A stretch of 64,000 nucleotides of DNA, taken from Craterostigma plantagineum. Its lineage: Eukaryota > Streptophyta > Magnoliopsida > Lamiales > Linderniaceae. Shown one piece after another: positions 1 to 11,130 of this stretch. The DNA is taken from positions 186,001-250,000 of the forward strand of contig JAPQWV010000645.1 of the NCBI GenBank assembly GCA_027422505.1. The letters are read 5' to 3'. Both the position numbers and the translations under genes were made by a program. Each line of letters starts with the position of its first letter. The stretch's first letter is position 1. The notes under the pieces were generated by a model. It was not told the DNA's origin and searched no databases. It saw only the letters and a list, made by a program, of their open reading frames with translations.

Positions 1-510
1 GAGGAATCAGGGAAAGAATGCAAACGGCCCAACGTCGTCAGAAGAGTTATGCAGACAAAAGACGAAGGCCGTTGAAATTCAATGAAGGCAATCACGCCAA
101 TGGTAGTACGTTTCGGGAAGAAAAATGAAGTTGAGTCCGAGATATATCGGGCTTTTCAAAATTGTGAAACGAGTTGGAAAAGTGGCGTACCAGCTCGAAT
201 TGCCAACGTCGCTCGCACAAGCCCATGACGTCTTCCATGTATCAACATTACGGAAGCACGTCCCAGACCGAGCTATGTAGTGCAGGGCGAATCGCTTCAT
301 AAAAAAATGAAAGCCGGACTTGTGCTATGAAGAAAGGTCGGTGGATATTTTGATGTACGAGGTGAAACACCTCCGAAATAAGAACATACCCCTAGCGAAA
401 GTCTTGTAGCGGAACCAAGTATTGGGAGAAGCCACTTGGGAGCGAGAAGATGAAATGAGAAACAAGTATCCCGATTTCTTTCGATGTAATCTCGGGGACG
501 AAATTATTGT
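1..510 (+). pseudogene. Ty3/gypsy chromovirus pol 3' end (integrase C-terminus), degraded
   Basis: Read across frames, this stretch encodes the end of a Tekay/Del-like integrase. It contains the segment ending QKSYADKRRRPL, then LSPRYIG, VAYQLELPTSLAQAHDVFH and the chromodomain-like tail ATWEREDEMRNKYPDFF. The same order occurs in the fuller chromovirus at 46303-55847. Several stops and frameshifts break it, for example TAG inside the RAM-CRANR stretch near 278 and TAG near 408. The catalytic D,D,E core would lie to the left, outside the window. It is a dead remnant, older and more decayed than the second chromovirus here. Family assignment is from recognised motifs. Confidence 0.85.
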
Positions 511-823
511 AAGGGGTAGAGGATGTAATACACGCAAAATTTATACGCGATTACTTCAACAATATTCGAAATGCACCAAATTGACTTTCGAACAAGAAAC
601 GATTTCTTTTCGAAATGAGCCCAAAAATTTACAATTGGGCCCGAAAAATTTAAATGGACAAAAAAAAAAAAATTATGGGCCAAATGAAGAAAATAATGAC
701 CGAAATAAAGGTTGGTGTTTGGGTCCTTTAGTAAAATTTAATTGGGCCGAAACAAGAAGTGAAAGCCCAAATAAATAAATAATTAACATAATATAATAAT
801 AATAATAAAAAAATTTAATTATG
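511..823 (+). mobile_element. Polypurine tract and truncated 3' LTR of the chromovirus remnant
   Basis: After the pol remnant comes a purine run (511-523, AAGGGGTAGAGGA), then TGTAATACACG from 524, a typical chromovirus PPT and LTR start. The second chromovirus has the same arrangement (GGGACGAAATT, purine run, TGTAATACCC). The LTR is cut off after about 300 bp, where copia gag sequence begins at about 824. The right edge is approximate. Confidence 0.75.
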
Positions 824-1684
824 GAGGAGTTGGAGAAGAGAGGATAGAAATCTCCAAAACGAACAAGGAAACAAATATCAGATTTCTATCCTCTCTGCCC
901 CCGGACTGGAAAAAGATATTCACTCAACTTAGACAAAACAAAGATCTGGAGGAGTTGGATATCCATGCAGTCTTTGATAATCTCGCCTAACACGACGAAG
1001 ATGTTTGCGAGACTCAGAGAGAGCAGAAGGGCAAGCAGTTTGACGACACCGTTGCCCTAATCTCAGAGAAGCGTGGAACAAATCCTCGCAAAGAGAAGAT
1101 CGTTAGGCCTTCCTCCTCATCTGAGTTAGAAGAAGATTCAGAATCAGACGCCGAGCCAAGCATGAAGGCACTGGGGAAGCAGTTGGCTTTAATCGGAAAA
1201 ATGATGAGTAACAAATACTTCAAGAAGAAGTCCTCATCCTCGGCAAACAGACTTCGAACCTCAAGCTCTAAGAACAATGAACATGCAGCAGAGAGCTCCG
1301 AAGTCAAGAACACTAAAGAGCCCAACAAGTTCTTCAACTGTGGCAAGCCTGGAATGCACTCTTCCCAAGAAAAGAGATGCTAATTACTACTCCAAGAAGC
1401 TTCAACTCACGAAGCAGAAGGAAGCAGGAGTAGCCTTCATGGCAGAGCAGGACCACTGGCTCGAAGACACGTCTAGTTCTGAATACGAGGATCTTGCCCT
1501 CATGGCACGCCTTGACAACGACAGTGACGCCGAAACATCCAACCAGACCGACGAAGATGACGCATCCAACTCATCACAAGAGGTAGACTCTTCTTCCACA
1601 TTATTGACCATGTTAGAATCATATCAAAAACAATATGCTAACATGAAACGCGAGCAGAAAAGTATTAAGGAAATAGAGGAAACT
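824..1684 (+). pseudogene. Copia copy A gag, first part
   Basis: Homologous to gag of copy D (43608-42700 on the minus strand). It shares the QNKDLEELD segment, a basic stretch MKALGKQLALIGKMM, a serine-rich SANRLRTSSSKN stretch, a damaged CCHC knuckle (NCGKPG near 1330, then a frameshift), the KRDANYYSKKLQLTKQKEA segment, and the acidic LEDTSSSEYEDLALMARL region. A TAA replaces a glutamine at about 988. Gag would form the particle and bind RNA through the knuckle. The reading frame is cut at 1684 by the L1 and resumes at 5361. The start codon is absent; it would lie in lost sequence to the left. Confidence 0.85.
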
Positions 1685-1912
1685 GGAGTACCCAAGCAGG
1701 CAGCAGAGGTGCATATGCAACCTGATGAGTGCAATCCTCAGCTAGCAAAAGTGCATACAACAGTTGGTGGTGATAGGGAAATGGAGAACAAGTATGGTAT
1801 GGGCATTAGTCCGTCTTGGGCTGAGATGGTCCAGCAAGAAGAGAGGAGAACAGAGGTGGAACATGATCTCAACCCTCCCAAGCAGAGGGCCCATGACCTT
1901 GGTCATGGATAG
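1685..1912 (+). pseudogene. L1 ORF1 3' end
   Basis: The frame running from gag into the insertion continues as an open stretch of about 75 codons (SWAEMVQQEERRTEVEHDL) ending at TAG 1910-1912. It overlaps the ORF2 start ATG at 1905, a compact ORF1/ORF2 arrangement. Only the tail of the RNA-binding ORF1 protein survives, so no domain can be identified. The assignment rests on position. Confidence 0.5.
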
Positions 1913-4900
1913 GTGGGTCTCGTGGAACATTAGGGGCCTCAATGGCCCTAATAAGCAGAGAGAGGTAGGCCTCTTCTGCTGTAAATATAGAATAAATCTC
2001 CTATGCCTTTTGGAAACCAAACTGAAAGAGAGACATGTCAATGTAGTTATGAACACAACAATGTATGGGTGGGAATTTTGTCATAATTTGAGTGAGCATC
2101 CTAATGTAAGGATTATAGTAGTGTGGAGAGGGGACATTGTACTCGAACTACTGTCAAAATCTGATCAAATGATGCATTTTAAAGTGCTGAAGGGAGGAGA
2201 CTGTATTACTCATCTCACTGTGGTGTATGGTCACAATACACAAAGTGAGAGAGAGAGATTATGGGAAGAAATTCAACAGATTGGGAACGGAATGAGTGGA
2301 CCATGGTTACTGTGGGGGGATTTTAACAACATAAGAGGCTTTGAAGATAGGATTGGGGGAGCACCCATCACAGCTGATGAATTTCAAAAATTCAATCAGT
2401 GTACTTACCACTGTCAACTCGAAGTGGTTAGATCGAGTGGGTGCAAATACACATGGACTAATAAGCAGTGCCATGAGAGAAGGATTTGGTCTAAAATCGA
2501 TTGGGCATTTGCAAATGAGGAATGGATCAACCAATACTTTGATTATACAGTCGAATTTCTCAGCGAGGGCATTTCTGATCACACACCAATTTTGTTGAGC
2601 AGGCCTGGACAATGTTTGCAGCAGCAACGGCCTTTCAAATATTTTAATATGTGGAGTCTTAGTCCAACCTTCTTGAGTACAATCGAGAGCCACTGGGATT
2701 GGGAAAGAGGGAAAACCATGAGAGGTGTCTGCAGGAATCTGGCCCTCCTTAGAGGTCCACTAAGGGCCCTGAACAAGTCGCTATTTGCAGGTATTAACAC
2801 GAAAAAGAAGCTACTAGGAAACTGCTGACTGAATGTCAACTAGCCCTACATGGGGACCCTATGAACAAGGAGCTGTTGGAGAACGAGCAACGGATCAGAC
2901 AGGATTTTGGATTTCTGAGCAAAGCAAATGACTGTTTTCTGAGACAGAAAGCTAAAACCCGATGGCTGGCAGAGGGAGACCAAAACACAGCCTATTTCCA
3001 TGCGGTGATCAAAAGAAGGCAATACAGGAACAGAGTGGTCACCATTCAAACAGCATAAGGTACTGTTTTATCTGATAGTAGTGAGATCCATAAGCATTTT
3101 GCTGATTATTATCAGAACTTGTTGGCCAAAGACAAATGTGTGAAGTTGCGGCCAGACCCTCTGGTGGTTTCTGAAGGGTATACATTATCTGTGGAAGACA
3201 AGTTAGGCCTTATAAAGCCGTTTGATAGAAAGGAGGTAAAAGAGGCTATGATGAGCATTCATGCGGATTCAGCCCCTGGTCCGGACGGCTATGGCAGTGG
3301 TTTTTTTCAGAAGGCATGGGATGTGGTGGGGGAGCAGATCACTGAAGCTGTAATGGAATTTTTCGAGAAAGGGAGGATGATACCTCGGTTGAATGGCACA
3401 ATTTTATGCTTAATTCCAAAGGTTCCAACCCCAGCAACAGCACAGGATTATAGACCAATCTCATGCTGTAATTCCCTCTATAAATGCATCTCGAAAATGC
3501 TCTGTAGTAGATTGAAGCCTTTGCTGCCCAAACTGGTTCATGCAAATCAGAGTGCCTTCGTGGAAAGTCGGTCCATAGTGCACAATATACTCTTGTGTCA
3601 GGATCTGATTCGGCTATACAATAGGAGTAATGCCTCGGCTCGGGCTCTAATGAAGATAGATATCAAGAAGGCCTATGATACAGTGGATTGGGGCTTCCTA
3701 AAGGAATGGTTGGGGCTGCTAAGATTCCCGAGGAAGTTCATAAACTGGCTTATGGAATGCATAACAACTGTCTCCTACTCCATATCAGTTAATGGGACAC
3801 AAGATGGGTATATCAAGAGTGGCAGAGGGTTGAGACAAGGAGACTCGATCTCTCCTTTACTATTTGTCATAACCATGGAATACTTGACAAGGCAGCTGCA
3901 AGTAGCATCCAAGAACCCCCGGTTCAGATTTCACCCTATGTGTAAATCTGTCAAACTGGTAAACTTGTGTTTTGCAGATGACCTGATGATTTAGGGTCAA
4001 ACTGGAGCTGTGAAGGTAATAACTGAGGCGCTCGAGCAATTTAGATATACCACTGGCCTGGAAGCAAACGCGCATAAGTCCCGACTGTTCTTAGCAGGGG
4101 TCTCAACCCATGTAAAGGAGGAAATCAGAAAGAGCACGGGATTTCAGCTTGGGCAGTACCCAATGAGGTACTTAGGGGTACCTATCTCCCCAACCAAATG
4201 GCGCAAAAATGACTGCCAATTGCTGATTGATAAGATAACAGCGAGGCTAAAATGTTGGGCTACCAGGCACCTTTCGTATGCCGGGAGGTTATGTCTGATA
4301 AACTCAATACTGTTGGCCACTCATGGATACTGGGGTACGATCTTTATGCTGCCAGCAGCGGTCTCAAAAGAGGTGGATAAAGTCTGCCGAGACTTTCTAT
4401 GGGGTAGGTCAGAAAATGGGCACTGTCTGCCATTGCTTAATTGGAAGCATGTGTGTAGACCAAAAAAATATGGAGGGCTTAATGTGAGGGACTGTGAGAC
4501 ATGGAATAAAGCTTTAATGGGGAAGCAAATTTGGGATATCACACTAGATGGGGATTCACTGTGGATTAAATGGGTCAATTCTGTTTATATAAAAGGAGTT
4601 GGCTTCTGGGAATTTACGCCTGCTACCGATTCCTGCTGGTATTGGAAGAAATTGCATCGCCTGAAAGACAGATTTAGAGAGGGGTATGATGGACGGAAGT
4701 GGAAACTAGCTGTTGATGGTAGGTATTCTGCTGCCTCGGGGTATGAATGGTTGAAAGGTATAGCTCCAATCTTCCCATATTACAGAGCTACTTGGACAGC
4801 ATCCCTCGCCATTCATTCATGCTGTGGTTGCTGCTTCATAGGCGCCTTCTCACGATGGATAGACTAAAGAAGTGGGGGATACAGATCCAAGATCAGACAT

Positions 4901-5283
4901 GCAAACTCTGTGGTATATGTGAAGAGACTTTGGAACATCTGTTTCTGGAATGCAGATTTAGCCAACAACTAGCAGTGTTGGTGAAGAATTGGCTGCAGTG
5001 TACAGATCGAATTATAATATATGGGGACCTGTGTTCATGGCTGGATAAGATGGGGGCTTCACGGAACATGCAGTGTAAGATTAAAATTGCAGTGTACAAT
5101 GCTCTGCTTTACCAAATATGGGCTGAACGAAACTGGAGGATGCATGGAAAGGAAGCAAGATCAGAACATCAGCTCTACCAAGTACTAGGGCGGGAAATGA
5201 AAGGGAGATTACAGTCTGTATGTGTGAAGAAGAGTGCGGTTGATTCATTTGTTTTCCGTAGAGTTTGTGAGTTTCCTGTTTAA
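1905..5283 (+). pseudogene. L1 ORF2: AP endonuclease, reverse transcriptase, zinc-binding domain
   Basis: ORF2 starts at ATG 1905. Endonuclease motifs are in order: WNIRGLNGP (start), LLETKL, VVYGHN, LLWGDFNNI, KIDWAFAN and GISDHTPILL (about 1915-2600). RT follows: SAPGPDGYG, KIDIKKAYDTVDW, GRGLRQGDSISPLLF and the catalytic FADD at about 3972-3983. A C-terminal zinc-binding motif, CKLCGICEETLEHLFLEC, is at about 4900-4955. Breaks: a frameshift near 2820, TAA 3056-3058, a TAG nine bases after the FADD codons (3992-3994), and a frameshift near 4780. With each break bridged the length is about 1,120 codons, normal for a plant L1 without RNase H. The protein would nick target DNA and copy its own RNA. 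It is inactive as it stands. Confidence 0.9.
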
Positions 5284-5360
5284 TATGAGATGTATAGAGT
5301 AGCGTTGTAACAACTGATATTTGAGACTGTGGTAAATAAACATTCAGGTTACCAAAAAAA

Positions 5361-7042
5361 AAACTTTCTAGGTCTCAGGAGAAGATAAATAGTCTCGAAT
5401 CAGAACTTAGAAGCTCTAGTACTAAAATAGAAGAACTTACTAAGAGCCTACATTCTAGAGAGACTAGTCAACCTCAAATAGGCTAGCATTAGAAGATAGG
5501 CTAGCAAAATTACTACAATTGCTTGGTTAGGAATCTCAATGAGAAAGCCACCATAAATTTTAGGATAACCGAAGCTACCACTAAGATCACTAACTTAGAA
5601 GTTCAATCAGAAATATCTAATCCTAAGGTTAGTGAGCTTAGTAAAGAACTAGATGCCTGTCAAGCCGCTAAACTGACGGTAGAAAATAATTATGCTCTCC
5701 TAGGCGAGGAACATAAGAAGTTATATGCAAAAATTAAGAAATTAGATTATCATCTTACGCGTAGGGGACAATCTGAACAGACTTTTAAACCAGTCCAAGG
5801 ATATAGAGTTCTATAATCCAATAGAAGGAGGCATAGGTTTCACTAACCCACGTGTTCTTAGGAAGAAAGAAATTTATGAGATTAAGAACATGGGTTTAGG
5901 CGTGACCTCAGGGATTTTACTAAAGCAACATAACAAAGTACTTTAGATTCATCCAAGAGAAGAGCCTCACATGGGCCTGAAATCCCCTCCGACTATAAAG
6001 AACTAAAGGAAAGAGAGAGAAATATGAAACCATCGTTAACACCTGTCTATGATTTAGTCTCCTGAATCTCAAACACACTACGAGTAAGCCAAATGCGTTC
6101 ATTATAAAAATTCTCTCTACAAACCTCCTATAATAAAACAGATAGAGGAATCTCAAGCAAAATTAGATAAAGAAAGAGAGAATTTCGAAGCTGAAAAGAA
6201 AAAGTTCTTAAAAGAGATGGAAAATCTCAAAGCTTCATCATCCTCCCAAACTACCTCTCACGCTATTATGAAAAGCGTGAAAATCAAAAAATCACCTTCG
6301 AAAGATCAAAAGTGCATTGATAATTCTGTTAAAAGTGCTAAGGCTAAATCTATTTTACCTACGTCTACAAGGAGCGTAGGGCAAGCACTAGAACCGAAGG
6401 CGAGAGTGTCTAGTATTAAGAAGGAGCTAGTAGATTTGAGTATGTCTAAGAATGTTACTCCTTCTGTTCAAATAAATGACACTCGTAGAAATAAAAGAGC
6501 CATTTCTTCGTTTCAAATAATTGCTTCTACATGTACTCTACAGCCTACCATTTTTGAAGCACTAATTTCAAAATTGGCTCTACATGTGAAACTAAAAATA
6601 ATCATTCTGAAACAAATGCCACTAGGAAGATTCGTAGGAAACAAGATCCAGCCATAAAGAAAGCTTATGGCGCTGTACATGCCTGTACTCACCTAAGGTA
6701 TCCCGTAAAGATTGAGTCCCCCAAGCACCATAGGAGATTATCAAAGGAAAAGATCTTTTCTCGGTCAAGCCTACCAAAGCATTTGTACGTGCTAAAATTA
6801 ACCTTCCCTGCAAGGTTCAACCCAAATGGGTTCCTAAATCTCCGCCTAGGACGACAAAAGCCGAAAAAGCCAAGTCACCTAAAAAGGCAACACCCAAGCC
6901 CACTTCTCCGAAAGTAACATGGGTTATTAAAACTCGCTCATGTAATAATTTAGGAACCATATCTGAACCTAAATCTATATATGCTAATCTGAGAGGACCA
7001 TGTTTAAGTGGGTACCTAAAGCTCTCTAACTTGTTTTTGTAG
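5361..7042 (+). pseudogene. Copia copy A gag, second part and gag-pol spacer
   Basis: The frame interrupted at 1684 resumes here. It has coiled-coil-like heptads (SLESELRSSSTKIEELTKSL; later EVQSEISNPKVSELSKELDAC), then KLYAKIKKLDYHLTRRGQSE, then a second charged segment (LDKERENFEAEKKKFLKEM at about 6160-6220) and a lysine-rich tail. Matching parts exist in D (42600-41028) and B (27100-25700). There are frameshifts and stops, for example after 5813 and near 5945. The coiled coils probably served gag multimerisation; this is inferred from the heptad pattern. The gag/pol boundary is uncertain. Confidence 0.75.
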
Positions 7043-8314
7043 ATCCATCATGTGAGGTACCTCGACTCCGGTTGCTCCACACACATGACGGGAAATCAAG
7101 AGCTGCTGAGCAACTACAAAGACCGACCAAACGGCAAAGTCAGATTCGGAAACAATGACTCAGCCCCCATTCTTGGATGTAGGGAAATTATTTTGGAAGA
7201 TCTGACGATAAAAGATGATTCTTATGTCGAAGGCCTCCGCCATAACTTGTTCAGCATAGGCCAAGTCTATGATAAAGGATTTCAAGTGGTCTTTCACGAT
7301 GACCAGTGCAGAATTTTGGACAGTCAGGACACAGAACTCCTTTACGGACTTCGAAAATCCATCTTTACACGATCAACCTGACGTCTGTGCGACCCTCGAC
7401 AGTTGTATGCCTCATCTCTCAATCTATTTTACAGAGGAACAACTTATGGCATCAACGAATGTCTCATCTGAATATGAAAGCTCTCCAATGCCTTTTTACG
7501 AAAAGTTGGTCAGCGGTCTTCCAACTATAGTGCTACAAAAGGAGCATCAATCTTCGGCATGTCAATTAGAAAAAATGAAGCGACCATCTCATCATGTCAA
7601 GCAGATTGCGTCTACCTCTCGTCCTTTGGAACTAATCCACATGGACCTCTGTGGGCCTATGCAGACACATAGTATTAATGGGCGCAAGTACGTGCTAGTA
7701 ATTGTCAATGACTTCTCTCGCTACACTTGGACAAAGTTCCTCCGAACCAAAGATGAGACAGGGGACTTGATTATCAAGTTTGTGAACACTACTCAGAATC
7801 TGCTGCAACAGACTATTCAAGTTATTCGAACAGACAACGGCACTGAGTTCAAGAATAAAAATCTCAGTTTTATCAGAAACTTGGAATTAGTCAACAATTC
7901 TCAGCCTCAAAAACACCTCAACAAAATGGGGTTGTTGAAAGGAAAAACAGAACCCTAGTGGAAGCCGCTCGAACAATGCTGATCCATTCCGGCCTTCCAT
8001 ACTTTCTTCGGGCTGAAGTAGTAAATACCGCATGTTTTATCCAAAATAGGACGGTTGTTCACAAATGGTTCAACAAGACTCCGTACGAGATTGTAAATAA
8101 GAGAGTACCCAACATCTCATTCTTTAAAGTCATCGGGTGCAAGTGCTTTGTGGCGAACGACAGAGAGCAACTTGCAAAGTTCGACCCTAAAGCATTCGAA
8201 GCAACTTTTGTCTGGTATTTTTCAACATCAAAAGCGTACCGAGTATACATCAAGTCTAACCACACGATTAAGGAAAGCTATAACGTCACTTTTCACGAAC
8301 GCGATGGCTTCTGA
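7043..8314 (+). pseudogene. Copia copy A protease and integrase
   Basis: The protease active site LDSGCSTHMTG is near 7055-7090. The gag-pre-integrase segment follows (LRHNLFSIGQVYDKGFQV; LWHQRMSHLN, the histidine half of the zinc site, near 7440-7470). The paired cysteine motif is damaged (SSACQLEKMKR). The integrase core has HMDLCGPM (first Asp, about 7638), RTDNGTEFK (second Asp, about 7830) and NGVVERKNRT (Glu, about 7930), then the conserved NKTPYEIVNKRVPNISFFKV segment. At least three frame changes (near 7370, 7500-7530 and 7955) break the chain. In life the protease matures the polyprotein and the integrase joins cDNA to the genome. Confidence 0.85.
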
Positions 8315-8470
8315 ACAAAACAGTTTAGGACCCGAGCTCAACCCGATGGCTTCTGAACAAAACAGTTCAGGACCCGTGCTCAACCTGATGGCTTCTGGGC
8401 ACATCAGTCCAGGACCCGTATCTAACCAGTTGGCTTTTGAAGACAACATCCCAGAACCCGTGTTCACTGG
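8303..8470 (+). repeat. 42-bp (14-residue) tandem repeats between integrase and RT
   Basis: Four units of 42 bp start at 8303, 8345, 8387 and 8429. Each encodes a variant of MASEQNSSGPVLNL. They lie in the hydrophilic linker between integrase and RT. Copies B and D have diverged versions in the same place, so the repeat array belongs to the family. Confidence 0.85.
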
Positions 8471-10437
8471 TGTGTTGGCACAAAACCAACAGAAGATGGC
8501 AACAACTCAGCAATCACCGCCAGACGAAGCTCTAAGTCTTGTGTTAGAAGACTTGGATTCCCTTTTTGAGCCTCTACATCCTCCAGTCACCATCAATCCT
8601 ACACCCGACGGGGCCGATGTACCAAGTTCTTCAACAGTCCCTACTTCACTCGATTAAGATTTATCACAGAACAATGAAGAACCTACCGTGGGCGTTGAGG
8701 AAGAATCATCAGAGTCACTCCTTCCCAGTGCTGATTTGGAACATCCTCACACAAATGACAAATCGGAGATCATTGGTAATCTAGGTCCACAAATGGCAGA
8801 TGCATCATCTTCAGCTTTGCCACATGAGCGCAAGTGGACTAGAGCTCACCCGGTTGATCAGACAATTGGCGATCAAGCGGAGTAAGGACACGACATCAAC
8901 ACAGTCTTTTCAGCTGCTTCTTAAGGCAAAACGAGCCTACTAAGGTAGCAGACGCACTACAAGACCCGAATTTGGATAATTGCAATGCAAGAGAAAATCA
9001 ACCAATTCGAACATCTTCAAATGTGGAAATTAGTACCCCGTCCGCATGGAAAAACTATCATCGGAACGAAAGGGGTATTTAAGAAGAAACAGAATGAAGA
9101 TGGTAAAGTGATCAGGAACAAGGCCGATTAGTTGCAAAGGGATAGAACCAACCTGAAGGCATTGCCTACGACGAAACGTATGCTCCTGCTGCCCGAATCG
9201 AAGCCATTCGTCTCTTATGGGCTTACACGGCTCATAAAGACTTCAAGGTCTATCAAATGGATGTTAAAACCGCCTTTCTCAGACGGCGTACTTAAAGAAG
9301 AAGTCTATGTCGCTCAGCCAGACGGCTTCGTTGATCAAGAACATCCCGATCACGTCTATCAATTGGATAAAGCTCTCTACGGACTTAAACAAGCTCCACG
9401 TGCTTGGTATGATGTCTTGAGTGACTTCCTCGTAATGTCTGGATTTATTCGAGGAACAATCGATGCGACCCTCTTCATCAAATGGCAAACAAGGATCTGA
9501 TGGTCGTCCAAGTTTACGTCGATGACATCATTTTCGGTTCAACAAATCCACGGGTTTGCAAGAAGTTTGGAGATCTTATGAAGAGTAAATTCGAAATGAG
9601 CCACATGGGAGAGATGCAATTCTTTCAAGGACTTCAAGTCAGGCAGCTCGATGATGGATATTTATCAGTCAAACAAAATACATTAAGGTCATCCAGAAAA
9701 AATTTCATCAAGATCAGAGCAAGCCTCTCAGCACTCCCATGTCGACAAGCTGCAAGTTGGATTCCGATCCCACAGGAAAATCGGTCGACATCACACTCTA
9801 TCGCAGCATAATTGGATCTCTTCTATACCTCCCTTCTAGTCGGCCGGATATCATGTTTGCCACTTGTCTTTTTTGTGCCCGCTTCCAAGCCGATCCCAAA
9901 GAATCCCACATGCTCGCAGTGAAGCGTATTCTTCGCTACCTTAAGGGCACAACTACCTTAGGACTATGGTATCCTAAAGGTACGAACTTCAAACTTATCG
10001 GCTATACCGACGCTGATTACGCAGGTTGCCGAATGGAAATGAAAAGCACTTCCGGCTCAATTCTAGGCGAAAAGCAAGTCTGCTGGTCATCCAAAAAGAA
10101 AAATTGCGTCTCAACTTCAACAGCTGAAGCTGAATACGTCGCAGCCGCCAGCTGTTGCTCACAGATGCTATGAATGCGGACTCAGCTTCGCAATTATGGG
10201 TACAATTTAAATAATATACCCATATATAGTGATAGCCAAAGTGCCATTGCGATTACGTGCAATCCTGTTCACCATTCACGCACGAAACACATAGACATTT
10301 TATCACTTTATCAAAGATCACGTAGAAAAAGGCACCGTTGACATGTAATTTGTGAACACAGAATATCAATTAGCCGACATTTTCACCAAGGCATTGGGTG
10401 AAAAACGATTCCAATTCCTTGTCGGAAAATATTAGAT
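8471..10437 (+). pseudogene. Copia copy A linker, reverse transcriptase and RNase H
   Basis: A Ser/Pro/Asp-rich linker (8471-8890) leads to RT. RT shows [17 protein letters not shown] near 9020, [20 protein letters not shown] near 9300, [16 protein letters not shown] near 9370 and the catalytic [15 protein letters not shown] near 9505-9550. RNase H follows with [20 protein letters not shown] (about 10000), STSTAEAEYVAAASCC (about 10110), KHIDI and IFTKALGEKRFQFLVGK, ending near 10437. The RT frame shifts several times (near 9130, 9240, 9490 and 9690) and a TGA follows the SCCSQML segment at 10171. Copy D gives the cleanest parallel. It is not functional. Confidence 0.88.
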
Positions 10438-11130
10438 GCTATATTCTATGTGTTTTCTATGCTTACATGTTTTATCTTGCGTGAAAATATTAGTTAAATA
10501 GAAAAAACTTTCAAAAATACTATACATATACTTATAATAAACGGGGAATGACGAAATCCTTTAGGATGCTCGATCTATGTCAGCAATATTTTCCCCGACA
10601 TATGACTGATAAAATTGCTTAAATTTTGTCCGTCTAAGTCACATGCTTAAATTTGTCCGTCTAAGTCACATTCTTGTATCTGCCAGTCCTTTAAGATTTA
10701 TCATTCGACACAAAGCCACTTTATATGTGAGAGAATTCTAGCCTTCATAATATTTTCTTCATTGGAAATACTTCTCGAGCGAGTCTCACTTCGATTGCTT
10801 GTCTTAACTAGTGATTCTTGGCATCATACTTACCTTGCGCTAGGTCATTAGGAAAATGATAAGGGCACTTAGGAATATTCCTCACTCGGGCGTAACATTT
10901 ATTTTATCCTTTATACTAGTCCCTAGTCATCCCTTTGAGCCTTCTCCGATATTCTTTTCTTCATTTGTCTCCCAATAAAGCCTTCAACCGTAACTCAAAA
11001 TTTCGAAGGGTTGCATAAACAAGAAAAGGAGGGGGGAAAAAGGCGATGAAAGAAAAAGAAGAAAAGGATGACAAAAGGAGGTGGAAAACACACATGAGGA
11101 ATGCTCAACGCACAATAAATAGTCCAAAAG
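10438..11130 (+). other. Copia copy A post-pol non-coding region, first part
   Basis: No gene is seen. The sequence matches, as a reverse complement, the region downstream of pol in B (22178-21600) and D (37500-36900). Shared pieces include the box around CCTTTAGGATGCT and the phrase for a five-base GTCTAAGTCACA that occurs twice here (about 10631 and 10660). It is interrupted at 11131 by the solo LTR. Confidence 0.7.

Larger units (their letters stand above)
1685..5360 (+). mobile_element. L1-type LINE (non-LTR retrotransposon), 5'-truncated, nested in gag
   Basis: A 3.7-kb insertion splits copia gag. The sequence AAACT occurs at 1680-1684 and again at 5361-5365, right after an A-rich tail (5354-5360), which fits target-primed insertion with a short duplication. 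Copy D has uninterrupted gag at the same place. The element holds the end of ORF1, a complete-length but mutated ORF2 (endonuclease, RT, zinc-binding region) and a short 3' UTR with AATAAA near 5335. The 5' UTR and most of ORF1 are missing, the usual fate of LINE copies. Confidence 0.9.

Noticed and set aside
2307..2839. Minus-strand open frames of 128 and 86 codons
   Set aside because: They are shadows of the L1 endonuclease on the other strand.
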